Assembly: GCA_964369415.1 (NCBI GenBank) | Contig: CAYJFP010000005.1 | Coordinates: 47,099 to 111,098 of the forward strand | Origin: SIG603 sp964369415 | Lineage (GTDB): Bacteria; Bacillota; Clostridia; Oscillospirales; Acutalibacteraceae | DNA: 64,000 nucleotides | Reading direction: 5' to 3' | Program-made: the position numbers and the translations under genes | The notes under the pieces: model-generated | Databases searched by the model: none | Told to the model about the DNA's origin: nothing | What the model saw: the letters and a program-made list of their open reading frames with translations, nothing else | Part shown: positions 51,185 through 60,142 of the stretch, piece after piece | Layout: every line of letters begins with the position of its first letter | Numbering within the stretch: position 1 is the stretch's first letter

Positions 51185-52273
51185 ATGTCAACACCAGATA
51201 AAAAAAGCGTTATCAAAGACCTGATAGAAAAAGGAAGAGGAAAAGGCCAACTTACCACTAAGGAAATTCTTGATGCTTTGGGCGAATTGGACTTTGAGCC
51301 AGAACAACTTGAAAAATTTTACGATACACTTGAGTCTCAAGGAATAGAGGTTATCGAGGATTTTAGCGACATAATGATTTCTGATGTAGATTTGTCGAAG
51401 GCTGTCGGAGAAGAACTAGATGCGGGAATCGGTGCGGACGGAATTGCCATAGACGACCCTGTTAAAGTTTACCTAAAAGAAATAGGAAGAGTGCCGCTTT
51501 TAAGCCCAGAAGAAGAAATTGACCTTGCGATAGCGATTACAAATGGCGATGAATACGCAAGAAAAAGACTTTCAGAAGCGAACTTAAGGCTGGTTGTAAG
51601 TATTGCAAAAAGGTACCTTGGAAGAGGTATGCAGTTTTTGGATTTGATTCAAGAGGGAAACCTAGGTCTTATCAAGGCTGTTGAAAAGTTTGACTACACT
51701 AAAGGATTTAAATTTTCGACATATGCAACATGGTGGATTAGACAGGCGATTACAAGGGCGATAGCCGATCAGGCAAGAACGATAAGAATTCCTGTTCACA
51801 TGGTTGAAACCATCAATAAAGTTAAGAAAATTTCAAGCCAATTACTTCACTTAAACGGACACGAGCCGTCCGCCGAAGACATTGCCGATTGCATCGACAT
51901 GCCAGTTGACAAGGTTCGTGAAATCATGAGGGTTGCACAAGAGCCTGTTTCGCTTGAAACACCAATCGGTGAAGAGGAAGACAGCCATTTAGGCGACTTT
52001 ATCCCAGATGATGATGCTCCAGCTCCTGCCGATGCAGCTTCACATACTCTTTTAAGAGAAACACTAGGCGATGTGCTCGATTCGCTTACAGATAGAGAAG
52101 GAAAAGTCTTAAAGCTAAGATTCGGACTCGAAGATGGAAGGTCTAGAACACTTGAAGAAGTAGGAAAAGAATTCAACGTCACAAGAGAAAGAATTAGACA
52201 AATCGAGGCAAAAGCCTTAAGAAAACTTCGTCATCCAAGCAGAAGTAAAAAGCTTAAAGACTTCTTGGATTGA
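51185..52273 (+). CDS. rpoD: RNA polymerase primary sigma factor
   Basis: A 362-residue sigma-A. It has a short region 1.1, region 1.2 (DDPVKVYLKEIGRVPLLS), region 2 with EANLRLVVSIAKRYLGRG and YATWWIRQAITRAIADQ, region 3, and region 4 with VTRERIRQIEAKALRKLRHP. I chose ATG 51185 (MSTPDKKSVIK); an ATG at 51176 lies too close to the GAGAGGA RBS. It follows dnaG closely, as usual. It would recognise most of the promoters listed here. Confidence 0.97.
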   Translation: MSTPDKKSVIKDLIEKGRGKGQLTTKEILDALGELDFEPEQLEKFYDTLESQGIEVIEDFSDIMISDVDLSKAVGEELDAGIGADGIAIDDPVKVYLKEIGRVPLLSPEEEIDLAIAITNGDEYARKRLSEANLRLVVSIAKRYLGRGMQFLDLIQEGNLGLIKAVEKFDYTKGFKFSTYATWWIRQAITRAIADQARTIRIPVHMVETINKVKKISSQLLHLNGHEPSAEDIADCIDMPVDKVREIMRVAQEPVSLETPIGEEEDSHLGDFIPDDDAPAPADAASHTLLRETLGDVLDSLTDREGKVLKLRFGLEDGRSRTLEEVGKEFNVTRERIRQIEAKALRKLRHPSRSKKLKDFLD

Positions 52274-52283
52274 GGAAAAGCCT

Positions 52284-52676
52284 ATGTATATGACCTTAGA
52301 AGCAAATTATGCGGTACGAATAGTCGAACTGCTAGCTAGAGACGATGTGAAATTAGATGCAAAAACGATAGCGACAGAGAGCGAAGTTCCAGTCAGATTT
52401 GCACTTAAAATACTTAGAAAGTTGGTGTCAAGTGACATTATATGCTCGTTTAAAGGTTCGAAAGGCGGATATAAATTAAACGGAGAGCCGAGTGAAATCA
52501 CACTTAGAAGGGTGATAGAGGCGGTCGAAGGGCCTTTTACCATTAGTAGATGCCAAAACACCGAGTATAATTGTAGCAAGCAAAAGTGCAAACTCCACGA
52601 TATTTACAGCGAAATTTCAAAGTGCGTGGTGGACAAGCTTGATACATATACTTTTGACAATATATGTATAAAATAG
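52284..52676 (+). CDS. Rrf2-family transcriptional regulator
   Basis: A 130-residue winged-helix regulator. The N-terminus, LEANYAVRIVELLARDD, and the helix RFALKILRKLVSSDII are typical. Three Cys in RCQNTEYNCSKQKCKLH match the Fe-S-binding loop of IscR-like members, so it may sense Fe-S status. It directly follows rpoD with a 10-base gap, so it is probably co-transcribed with it. Targets are unknown. Confidence 0.88.
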   Translation: MYMTLEANYAVRIVELLARDDVKLDAKTIATESEVPVRFALKILRKLVSSDIICSFKGSKGGYKLNGEPSEITLRRVIEAVEGPFTISRCQNTEYNCSKQKCKLHDIYSEISKCVVDKLDTYTFDNICIK

Positions 52677-52678
52677 AG

Positions 52679-52715
52679 AAAAATCCTCCGATTTATTAAT
52701 CGGAGGATTTTTCTT
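52679..52715. terminator. Bidirectional terminator between the Rrf2 gene and tex
   Basis: AAAAATCCTCCGATT / AATCGGAGGATTTTT: a 15-bp perfect stem with loop TATT and runs of A and T on either side. Confidence 0.92.
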
Positions 52716-54866
52716 TTATTCCTTACCTACACCTTTCATGGTTAGGCTGATTCTGTTTTTTGCCACATCGACGGACATGACTTTTACGTTTACTATGTCG
52801 CCGACAGTAAGGGCGTCGGACGGGTGCTTGATAAATTTATTGCTGATTTGGGTTATATGCACAAGGCCGTCTTGGTGAACGCCAATGTCGACAAATGCAC
52901 CAAAATCAATTACATTTCTAACTGTTCCCATGAGCTCCATGCCTTCTTTTAAATCTTTGATATCTTTGACATCACTTCTGAGCATGACTTTTTCTACTTC
53001 GTCTCTTGGGTCTCTACCTGGGCGTGTTAGTTCTTTAACTATATCTTTAAGTGTTGGTATTCCGACACCTAAGGTTTCAGAAATCTTCTCTTCACCTATA
53101 TCATTTACCTTGTTTTCAAGCTCGCTAAAGCCGCCTTCGGGCATTTTCTTAAGGTCATAACCGCAGAGTTCAAGAATTTTCTTTGCACTGTCATAGCTTT
53201 CAGGATGGACACCTGTGTTATCAAGAATATTACTGCTTTCGCTTACTCTTAAGAATCCAGCACACTGCTCATAGGCTTTTGGTCCTAATTTAGCAACTTT
53301 TTTAAGCTGAGTTCGGTTCTTAAATGCACCGTTTTCGTGACGATATTTAATTATATTTTTTGCAAGTGCAGCACCGATTCCTGAAACATTTTCAAGAAGT
53401 GATGGAGAAGCGGTGTTCAAATCGACACCGACTGTATTAACGCAGTCCTCAACAACACCTCTTAGGGTTTCGTCAAGACGTTTTGGTGGCATATCATGCT
53501 GATATTGTCCTACTCCAATGGCTTTTGGGTCAATTTTAACTAGCTCTGCAAGTGGGTCTTGAAGGCGATGCGCTATGGAAATCGCACTTCTAAGCGTGAG
53601 GTCATACTCAGGATATTCATCCGCCGCAAGCTTTGAAGCTGAGTAAACCGAAGCGCCCGCTTCACTTACAACCATGTATTGCACGGGAAGTTTCTCCCTT
53701 TCGATAAGTTCACTTGCGAATATTTCAGTTTCTTTAGAAGCGGTTCCGTTTCCGATTGCCATAAGGCTTATTCCGTGTTTTTTAACGAGTGCCTTTACGG
53801 TTTCTCCGGCTTCTTTTTCTTTTCGGTCGCCGTGGGTCGGGTAAATTACCGAGGTGTCGAGCACTTTTCCTGTTTCGTCGACTACTGCCACTTTACAGCC
53901 TGTCCTGTACGCTGGGTCAAGTCCTATCGTGACTTTTCCTTTAATAGGTGGTTGCATTAAAAGCGGTCTTAAGTTGAGTCCAAAAACTTTTATAGCACTT
54001 TCAGCAGCATTTTCGGTCAGCATATTTCGAATTTCTCTCTCAATAGCTGGGAAAATCAGCCTGTGATATGAGTCCTTGGCGGCTTCTGTCACAAATTCAC
54101 CGCAGGCGTTATTTTTCTTAACATAGGTGCCTATCACGATGTTAGTGCCCTTGACTTCATCGAGCTCTACCGAAATTTTAAGAAAACCCTCTTTCTCGCC
54201 TCTGTCAAGTGCCAAAACTCTATGTCCCGCAATTTTTGAAACAGGCTGACTGAATTCGTAGTAAGTTTCATAAACCGATTCTTCATTTTTTGCAGCCTTG
54301 CTAATCACGATACCTTGTGCACCAGTGACAACTCTAAGACGCTTTCTTATAGAAGCATCATCGGAAATCATTTCAGCAATTATATCGTTTGCACCCGCTA
54401 AAGCATCGTCGGTATTACTTACGCTTTTTTCCTCGTCGATAAAATCTTCTGCCATGTCGACAGGATATTTTTCACCTTGCTCTAAAATCATAAGTGCTAA
54501 AGGCTCGAGTCCTTTTTCCTTAGCGATAGAAGCTCTGGTTTTTCTTTTAGGTCTAAAAGGTCTATAGATGTCGTCAATTTCGGAAATAGTGTTCGCCCTA
54601 TCTAAAGCAGCGGCTATTTCATCCGTGAGTTTTTCCTGTCCGTCTATTAAATTTCTAACCTCTTCACGCCTTGAATCAAGGTTTCTAAGGTATTGTAGCC
54701 TGTCAAAAATTTCTCTGATTTTTTGGTCATCAAGAGAGCCGTGCGCCTCTTTTCTATACCTTGCGATAAACGGTATGGTGTTGCCCTCGTCAATTAGGGC
54801 AATCAAATTTTCAGATTGACTCTGATTAAGCGAAAATTCATCTGCAATTACTCTTATATAATCCAT
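52716..54866 (-). CDS. tex: Tex-family RNA-binding transcription accessory protein
   Basis: A 716-residue Tex protein. It has an N-terminal helical domain (TIPFIARYRKEAHGSLDDQKI), an RNase-H-like YqgF domain (GLDPAYRTGCKVAVVD), helix-hairpin-helix motifs (LLENVSGIGAALAKNIIKY), and a C-terminal S1 RNA-binding domain (VIDFGAFVDIGVHQDGLVH). It is thought to act in transcription or RNA quality control. AAGGAG precedes the ATG. Confidence 0.95.
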   Translation of the reverse strand: MDYIRVIADEFSLNQSQSENLIALIDEGNTIPFIARYRKEAHGSLDDQKIREIFDRLQYLRNLDSRREEVRNLIDGQEKLTDEIAAALDRANTISEIDDIYRPFRPKRKTRASIAKEKGLEPLALMILEQGEKYPVDMAEDFIDEEKSVSNTDDALAGANDIIAEMISDDASIRKRLRVVTGAQGIVISKAAKNEESVYETYYEFSQPVSKIAGHRVLALDRGEKEGFLKISVELDEVKGTNIVIGTYVKKNNACGEFVTEAAKDSYHRLIFPAIEREIRNMLTENAAESAIKVFGLNLRPLLMQPPIKGKVTIGLDPAYRTGCKVAVVDETGKVLDTSVIYPTHGDRKEKEAGETVKALVKKHGISLMAIGNGTASKETEIFASELIEREKLPVQYMVVSEAGASVYSASKLAADEYPEYDLTLRSAISIAHRLQDPLAELVKIDPKAIGVGQYQHDMPPKRLDETLRGVVEDCVNTVGVDLNTASPSLLENVSGIGAALAKNIIKYRHENGAFKNRTQLKKVAKLGPKAYEQCAGFLRVSESSNILDNTGVHPESYDSAKKILELCGYDLKKMPEGGFSELENKVNDIGEEKISETLGVGIPTLKDIVKELTRPGRDPRDEVEKVMLRSDVKDIKDLKEGMELMGTVRNVIDFGAFVDIGVHQDGLVHITQISNKFIKHPSDALTVGDIVNVKVMSVDVAKNRISLTMKGVGKE

Positions 54867-54899
54867 TTTAAGCTCCTTAAATTAAGTATTAATGAGCTA

Positions 54900-54928
54900 A
54901 TTTTACCATATATAAAAGATAATCGCAA
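54900..54928 (-). promoter_or_regulatory. Sigma-A promoter of tex
   Basis: Minus strand TTGCGA, a 17-base spacer and TAAAAT. Confidence 0.65.
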
Positions 54929-54937
54929 GGACTTAAT

Positions 54938-55684
54938 TTAGCTGAATTCGTTCATGTCGCTGCGGTATCTAAGAGGTAGATGGCTCATCTGACACTTTCG
55001 GTTTAGCCTTTCTTTGATTCCGATGGTGTCAAAGAATTTTTTCCACATAGAGCGGTACATTTTTTCTTCAGGGCCTAGTGGTGGCTCTTTTATGTCGTCT
55101 ACATTTTTATATTCAGCCTTACCGTCTTTATAGACAAGCGCAACCTTATGCGTTTTATCGAAAATCATAAAGGTTTCGCCGCTGAATCTATCACAAAAAT
55201 GCTCTGAAATCAGTGGTAAGACATTATTTTTAGGATTGATTACGGACAAAAGCACGCCGTCAAACTCCGAAAATCTGATAAAACCCGTGAAGAGGTGAGC
55301 CTCTCTTGATAAAAACAGATTTGCTTTTTTTATTTCTGTAACAGGACTTGTGGTGAGCATTGAGCACACTTTTGAGCCAGTTTTGTAGCCGAGTTTAAGG
55401 AACTCCAAAATCTTAAGCTCCTTGTTTTCCATACAGCTTAAATAGGCTTCTTCGACCATTTCCTTTGCCTCAAGGCCTATCTTTTTTGGTATGGATTTTT
55501 TTACCCTCATTGCCTTTTCTTCATCGGTGTATATTTCTTTTACGCTAAAAAGAGTGGACTGCTCATGTCCGATGATTTCTATGGCTATCGGCTCTTCTCT
55601 TTCATAAACACTCTCAAAAACACAGCACATTAAGCCGTCAAAGGTGCCGTCGTAATAGTAAATTACATTAGATTTATATGACAT
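54938..55684 (-). CDS. TIGR03915-type partner protein of the radical-SAM repair gene
   Basis: A 248-residue protein. It starts MSYKSNVIYYYDGTFDGLMC and includes FSEFDGVLLSVINPKNNVLP and the C-terminal MSHLPLRYRSDMNEF, which fit the family linked to the radical-SAM protein encoded next to it. The family accompanies uracil-DNA-glycosylase-type domains in other bacteria and is assumed to act in DNA repair or modification; biochemistry is unknown to me. It is the last gene of the dinB operon. Confidence 0.82.
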   Translation of the reverse strand: MSYKSNVIYYYDGTFDGLMCCVFESVYEREEPIAIEIIGHEQSTLFSVKEIYTDEEKAMRVKKSIPKKIGLEAKEMVEEAYLSCMENKELKILEFLKLGYKTGSKVCSMLTTSPVTEIKKANLFLSREAHLFTGFIRFSEFDGVLLSVINPKNNVLPLISEHFCDRFSGETFMIFDKTHKVALVYKDGKAEYKNVDDIKEPPLGPEEKMYRSMWKKFFDTIGIKERLNRKCQMSHLPLRYRSDMNEFS

Positions 55685-55696
55685 ATTCTTCTTCCT

Positions 55697-57052
55697 TTAT
55701 ATTTGACCTGTCAGGCTTTTTATGCCGTCTTCTTTGGTGAAAAAACTTAACTGCTCAAAGGCGTCGACATTTGACGGCAAGGCTTTATCCTTTAGAATTC
55801 CGCTTAATATACTTGTATTATCGGTAAAAAATGAGCTGAAATATTTCCCGTTGCAGGTGATGAAATATTTTGCACGCTTTAGGACAACACCGATTTTTTT
55901 AAGGTCGGAAAAGTCAAGATTTCCGTGCCTTCTTGCCACCATTATACGCCTTGCACTGAGCACTCCAATGCCGGGGATTCTTAAAATGTTTTCATAGTCT
56001 GCCTTGTTTATTTCCATAGGAAATTTATCAAAATTATTTATCGCCCAGTTGCATTTTGGGTCTAAATCTGGGTTGAAATTTTGATTTTTCTCGTTTAAAA
56101 TTTCATTGGCATTGAAGCCGTAAAATCTTAATAGCCAATCTGCTTGATAAAGCCTATGCTCTCTTAAGAGCGGTGGTTTGTAGTTTAGTGGTGATGGGAG
56201 ATTTTTGCTGTTTGAAACAGGGATATATGCTGAGAAAAACACCCTTTTTAAGCTAAATTTTTTATATAGTGCCTCTGTGAGTTTCAGTATTTGAAAATCG
56301 CTCTCTGGGCTTGCTCCGACTATCATTTGGGTCGCTTGCCCAGCTGTAGAAAAACTTTTTGCGTGCTTGTATTTTACAATTTCATACTTGCTTTGTTCTA
56401 TTGAACTTTTGATGTAGGACATGGGTTTTAATATGCTTTGTTTTGATTTCTGTGGTGCGAATAAGCTTAGACTTTCTTTAGATGGAAACTCGATATTTAC
56501 GCTCATTCTGTCACAAAGAGTGCCTAAAGAGTGAAGAATATGCTCGCTCGTTCCAGGTATTGCCTTTACATGAATATATCCCATGAACTTATATTCATAT
56601 CTTAAAATCTTGATAGTTTGAAGCATAAGTTCACTGCTGTAATTGGAATTTTTGTAAACTGCCGAGCTTAAGAACAAACCCTCGATATAATTTCTGCGGT
56701 AAAACTGATAAGTTAAATTTGCAAGTTCTTTTGGTTCAAATGTAACACGTTCAAAGTCGTTGCTAAGCCTGTTTACGCAGTATTCGCAGTCAAAAGAGCA
56801 GTCGTTGCTCATCAAAACTTTTAAAAGTGAAATACATCTGCCATCGGCTGAAAAACTATGGCAAATGCCACAAGCCTTCGTGTTTCCGATGCCACCTTTC
56901 ACGTTTTTTCTATCGGAACCGCTAGAGGTGCATGCGACATCGTATTTAGCGGAATCAGAGAGGATTTCAAGTTTTTTCATCAAGCCATTTTCTTCGCTTG
57001 GAATCAAAGAAAAAGAAGAACTTTCCCTTGTGTTTATTTCTGTACTAATCAT
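55697..57052 (-). CDS. Putative DNA repair/modification radical-SAM protein (TIGR03916 type)
   Basis: A 451-residue radical-SAM protein. The cluster motif is CSFDCEYC (CxxxCxxC) near residue 105, with extra cysteines just before it in ACGICHSF and GRCISLL. A C-terminal helix-hairpin-helix, NILRIPGIGVLSARRIMVARR, would bind DNA. I chose the ATG at 57052 (MISTEINTRESSSF), which follows AAGGAG. The gene overlaps dinB by 8 bases and pairs with the TIGR03915 partner. Substrate unknown; DNA repair is inferred from the SOS-type operon. Confidence 0.88.
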   Translation of the reverse strand: MISTEINTRESSSFSLIPSEENGLMKKLEILSDSAKYDVACTSSGSDRKNVKGGIGNTKACGICHSFSADGRCISLLKVLMSNDCSFDCEYCVNRLSNDFERVTFEPKELANLTYQFYRRNYIEGLFLSSAVYKNSNYSSELMLQTIKILRYEYKFMGYIHVKAIPGTSEHILHSLGTLCDRMSVNIEFPSKESLSLFAPQKSKQSILKPMSYIKSSIEQSKYEIVKYKHAKSFSTAGQATQMIVGASPESDFQILKLTEALYKKFSLKRVFFSAYIPVSNSKNLPSPLNYKPPLLREHRLYQADWLLRFYGFNANEILNEKNQNFNPDLDPKCNWAINNFDKFPMEINKADYENILRIPGIGVLSARRIMVARRHGNLDFSDLKKIGVVLKRAKYFITCNGKYFSSFFTDNTSILSGILKDKALPSNVDAFEQLSFFTKEDGIKSLTGQI

Positions 57053-58232
57053 CTTTTTCTCCTTCAAATAAAATCGCCCTTTTGACGCTGTCGTTGCCGT
57101 ATTTTTTTCTAAGGTAGTCTTTTGCTTTTTCAAGTTTCATGTTTTTTTCAAAGTCGGTATCTGAAAAAAATGAACACTGTATTGTGGGCTCGACACTTAA
57201 TTTTTCTGCTCGAACACCTAAACTTCTTATAGGTGAATTTTCCTTACAATTCCTAAAAAGTTCGAGCGCTTTTTTATAAATAGTCTCAGAATCGGCGCAT
57301 GAACAACTTAGAGAAGAGCTTTTTTGATAAGACTCAAGACTGCTCGTTTTTACAGAAATGCCGATGCAGTTTGCCCATAGGCCGTGCTTTCTAAGCCTGT
57401 AAGCCACTTGCTCAGAAAGCTCCATGATTACAGGCTTTACCTCGTGTTCGGTCTTAATGTCTTTAGGCAGTGTCGTGCTGTTTCCGATACTCTTAATTTC
57501 ACGCTGGTTAGAGGTTAAATTAACAGGGCTGTCGTCAACGCCGTTTGCATATTCAAATAGTTTTTCACCTTGCTTTCCCATCAGCTTTATAAGCGTGCTT
57601 TTTGGAACTTTTGCAATGTCGCCAATGGTGTGGATTCCGTAATTTGCGAGGGTTTTAAAGGTGCTTTTTCCGACAAATAACAAGTCAGAAGTTGGAAGTG
57701 GCCACACTTTTTCCATGAAGTTCTCTTTGGTTATTTCAGTTATCGCATCAGGCTTTTTCATGTCACTTGCAAGTTTGGAAAAAATTTTATTAAAGGAAAC
57801 TCCAATAGAAACCGTTAGGCCGAGTTCAGACTTTATTCGGCTTTTAATTTTTTCGGCAATATCCATTCCGCTTCCAAAAAGAAGCTTACTTCCCGTGACA
57901 TCAAGCCAGCATTCGTCAAGGCCGAAACTTTCGACTCTATCGGTGTAGTCACAGTAGATAGAGTAGGCAAATTTTGAATATTTTTCATATCGCTCAAATC
58001 GTGGAGGGACTAGAATTAGACCAGGGCATTTACGTTCAGCTTGCCAAATTGTTTCTGCGGTTTTAACACCTTTTTCCTTAGCAAGGGCATTTTTTGCAAG
58101 AATGATTCCGTGTCTTTTTGTGGGGTCACCGGCGACTGCCATGGGAACATTTTTAAGTTCTTCATTATAAAGACATTCAACCGATGCGTAAAAGTTGTTC
58201 ATATCTATATGAAGTATAGTTCTTTCTTTCAC
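57045..58232 (-). CDS. dinB: DNA polymerase IV (Y-family)
   Basis: A 395-residue translesion polymerase. The catalytic acids are in LHIDMNNFYASVECL and FGLDECWLDVTG; TVSIGVSFNKIFSKLASDMKKP and the HhH region NYGIHTIGDIAKVP follow. The start is a GTG with AAGGGGG before it. It is the first gene of an operon with the radical-SAM pair and lies behind LexA-like boxes. Confidence 0.95.
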   Translation of the reverse strand: MKERTILHIDMNNFYASVECLYNEELKNVPMAVAGDPTKRHGIILAKNALAKEKGVKTAETIWQAERKCPGLILVPPRFERYEKYSKFAYSIYCDYTDRVESFGLDECWLDVTGSKLLFGSGMDIAEKIKSRIKSELGLTVSIGVSFNKIFSKLASDMKKPDAITEITKENFMEKVWPLPTSDLLFVGKSTFKTLANYGIHTIGDIAKVPKSTLIKLMGKQGEKLFEYANGVDDSPVNLTSNQREIKSIGNSTTLPKDIKTEHEVKPVIMELSEQVAYRLRKHGLWANCIGISVKTSSLESYQKSSSLSCSCADSETIYKKALELFRNCKENSPIRSLGVRAEKLSVEPTIQCSFFSDTDFEKNMKLEKAKDYLRKKYGNDSVKRAILFEGEKDD

Positions 58233-58264
58233 AGTTTGCCCCCTTTTTATTAAGCTTTAAATAA

Positions 58265-58293
58265 ATTATAGAACAAATGTTTTGATATGTCAA
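58265..58293 (-). promoter_or_regulatory. Consensus sigma-A promoter of the dinB operon
   Basis: Minus strand TTGACA, a 17-base spacer and TATAAT: perfect hexamers. Two LexA-like boxes overlap or abut it. Confidence 0.9.
58271..58282. promoter_or_regulatory. LexA-like operator 1 in the dinB promoter
   Basis: GAACAAATGTTT, close to the Firmicute SOS box GAAC-N4-GTTC. It fills the spacer between the -10 and -35. Confidence 0.75.
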
Positions 58294-58305
58294 GAACATT
58301 TGTTT
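58294..58305. promoter_or_regulatory. LexA-like operator 2 in the dinB promoter
   Basis: GAACATTTGTTT, directly upstream of the -35 and about 23 bases from the first box, roughly two helical turns. Confidence 0.72.
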
Positions 58306-58353
58306 GTTAAATTATGTTAAACATATAGTGGAGATATTTAATTTCGAGTGAGG

Positions 58354-58382
58354 TTTACTTTTTAGTTTAAAATTGATATAAT
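58354..58382 (+). promoter_or_regulatory. Probable promoter of the ABC exporter operon
   Basis: TTTACT, a 17-base spacer and TATAAT, 43 bases before the first exporter gene. Confidence 0.6.
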
Positions 58383-58425
58383 AAAAATACTTAATTAGTT
58401 TATTGTTTTTTAGGTGGTTAGCAGA

Positions 58426-60141
58426 ATGAAACTTATTTTAAATTATATAAGACCGTATAAAATGAAGATGATACTAGGACTTGGAATAAAGTTTTTTTCT
58501 ACGCTGATAGAGCTTTTTATTCCGTTTATTTTATCATATATAATTGACGATATCGTGCCACTTAAAGAGATAAATCCCGTCTTGTTTTGGGGCATAGCGA
58601 TGGTGATACTTGCATTTGCGGCGCTTTTGACAAATATAAAAGCGAACAGAATGGCGGTTAAAGTTGCAGCGCTTACGACAAAAAGTTTAAGACATGACCT
58701 ATTTGAAAAGGTACAGTCGCTTTCGTGTAGTCAAATTGACAAATTCACGGTATCATCCTTGACTTCAAGGCTGACGTCCGACACTTATAACATACAAGGA
58801 TTTGTTTCAGGTATGCAAAGAATTGGAGTGAGAGCGCCGATTTTGCTCGTAGGTGGAATTTTAATTACTTTTTTCCTTGATGCATTTTTGTGTTTAATAA
58901 TGATTCTTATCCTTCCGTTTATAGCTATAGTAGTTATTTATGCATCGAAAAAAGGTGTAAAACTTTACGGTTTTTTTCAGAAAAAGGTGGATTTGCTTGT
59001 AAGGTCGATTCGTGAAAATTATCTTGGAATAAGGGTGATAAAGGCGCTTTCAAAAACTAAATACGAGAAAGAAAAGTTTGAAAAAATCAATGAAGGAGTC
59101 AGTGAAAGCGAGAAAAAAGCGGGAAAAGTGATGTCTATTACAAATCCGATTTCGAGCATGTTTTTGAATTTAGGCATGACGGCGGTGGTGCTTGTCGGTG
59201 CGTATTTAGTAAATTCAGGCATGTCAGGTGCAGGAAAAATCATTGCATTTTTATCGTATTTTACCCTGATTTCTACTGCTTTAATTGCAGTTACAAGAAT
59301 TTTTGTTATGGTTGCAAGAGCAGATGCATCCGCAAAAAGAATAGAAGAAATTTTGGAAGCTAAGGAAGATTTGAAAACGATAGAAGCTGAAAATTTTTTT
59401 CAAAAAGAACATATTGTATTTGAAAATATAAGCTTTTCATACTCAGAAAGTGAAAAGCAAAAATACAATCTCAGAAATATTAGTTTCAAGATGAAAAAGG
59501 GTAATACGCTTGGAATAATCGGAGCTACTGGCTCGGGTAAATCGACAATTATACAGCTGCTTTTAAGATTTTACGATCCGCAAAAAGGGAGAATCTTTAT
59601 AGATGGAAAAGACATAAGAAGTCTATCGGCAAAAGATTTAAGAAATTCTATAGGAGTGGTTTTTCAAAACGATTTTTTAATAGCGACAAGTATATACGAG
59701 AACATTAGATTTGGAAGAGAAGTAAGCAAAGAACAGGTGGAAGAAGCCATGAAGCTTGCCCAAGGAGAAGAGTTTGTAAGCGCTCTTGATGAGGGCTTTG
59801 ACTACAAACTTGACTCGAAAGGGGCAAATTTCAGCGGTGGGCAAAAACAGCGTATTTTAATTGCAAGGGCACTGGCCGCCAAACCGAAAATCTTGATACT
59901 CGATGATAGTTCTAGCGCACTTGATTATAAAACCGATGCCAGCCTTAGAAAGAAAATTAAGGAAAATCTTGATGGGACAAGCTCTATAATAATTGCACAA
60001 AGGATTAGCTCTGTAAAATTTGCGGATGAAATTTTGGTTTTGGATAAAGGCGTGATTGTGGCAAAAGGCAAACACGACGAGCTAATAGAAAATTGTGATT
60101 TGTATAAAGAAATAGAAAAATCTCAAACAGGTGGTGATTAA
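58426..60141 (+). CDS. ABC exporter subunit with degenerate Walker B
   Basis: A 571-residue half-exporter: six membrane helices (about 10-300) and a nucleotide-binding domain. Walker A is IIGATGSGKSTIIQLL, the signature is FSGGQKQRILIARAL, and Walker B reads ILILDDSSSALD, with Asp in place of the catalytic Glu. This asymmetry is typical of one half of heterodimeric exporters such as BmrCD or TM287/288. I chose ATG 58426 (MKLILNYIRP) after AGGTGG. The partner gene follows immediately. The substrate is unknown; multidrug or lipid export is usual for the family. Confidence 0.92.
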   Translation: MKLILNYIRPYKMKMILGLGIKFFSTLIELFIPFILSYIIDDIVPLKEINPVLFWGIAMVILAFAALLTNIKANRMAVKVAALTTKSLRHDLFEKVQSLSCSQIDKFTVSSLTSRLTSDTYNIQGFVSGMQRIGVRAPILLVGGILITFFLDAFLCLIMILILPFIAIVVIYASKKGVKLYGFFQKKVDLLVRSIRENYLGIRVIKALSKTKYEKEKFEKINEGVSESEKKAGKVMSITNPISSMFLNLGMTAVVLVGAYLVNSGMSGAGKIIAFLSYFTLISTALIAVTRIFVMVARADASAKRIEEILEAKEDLKTIEAENFFQKEHIVFENISFSYSESEKQKYNLRNISFKMKKGNTLGIIGATGSGKSTIIQLLLRFYDPQKGRIFIDGKDIRSLSAKDLRNSIGVVFQNDFLIATSIYENIRFGREVSKEQVEEAMKLAQGEEFVSALDEGFDYKLDSKGANFSGGQKQRILIARALAAKPKILILDDSSSALDYKTDASLRKKIKENLDGTSSIIIAQRISSVKFADEILVLDKGVIVAKGKHDELIENCDLYKEIEKSQTGGD

Positions 60142-60142
60142 A

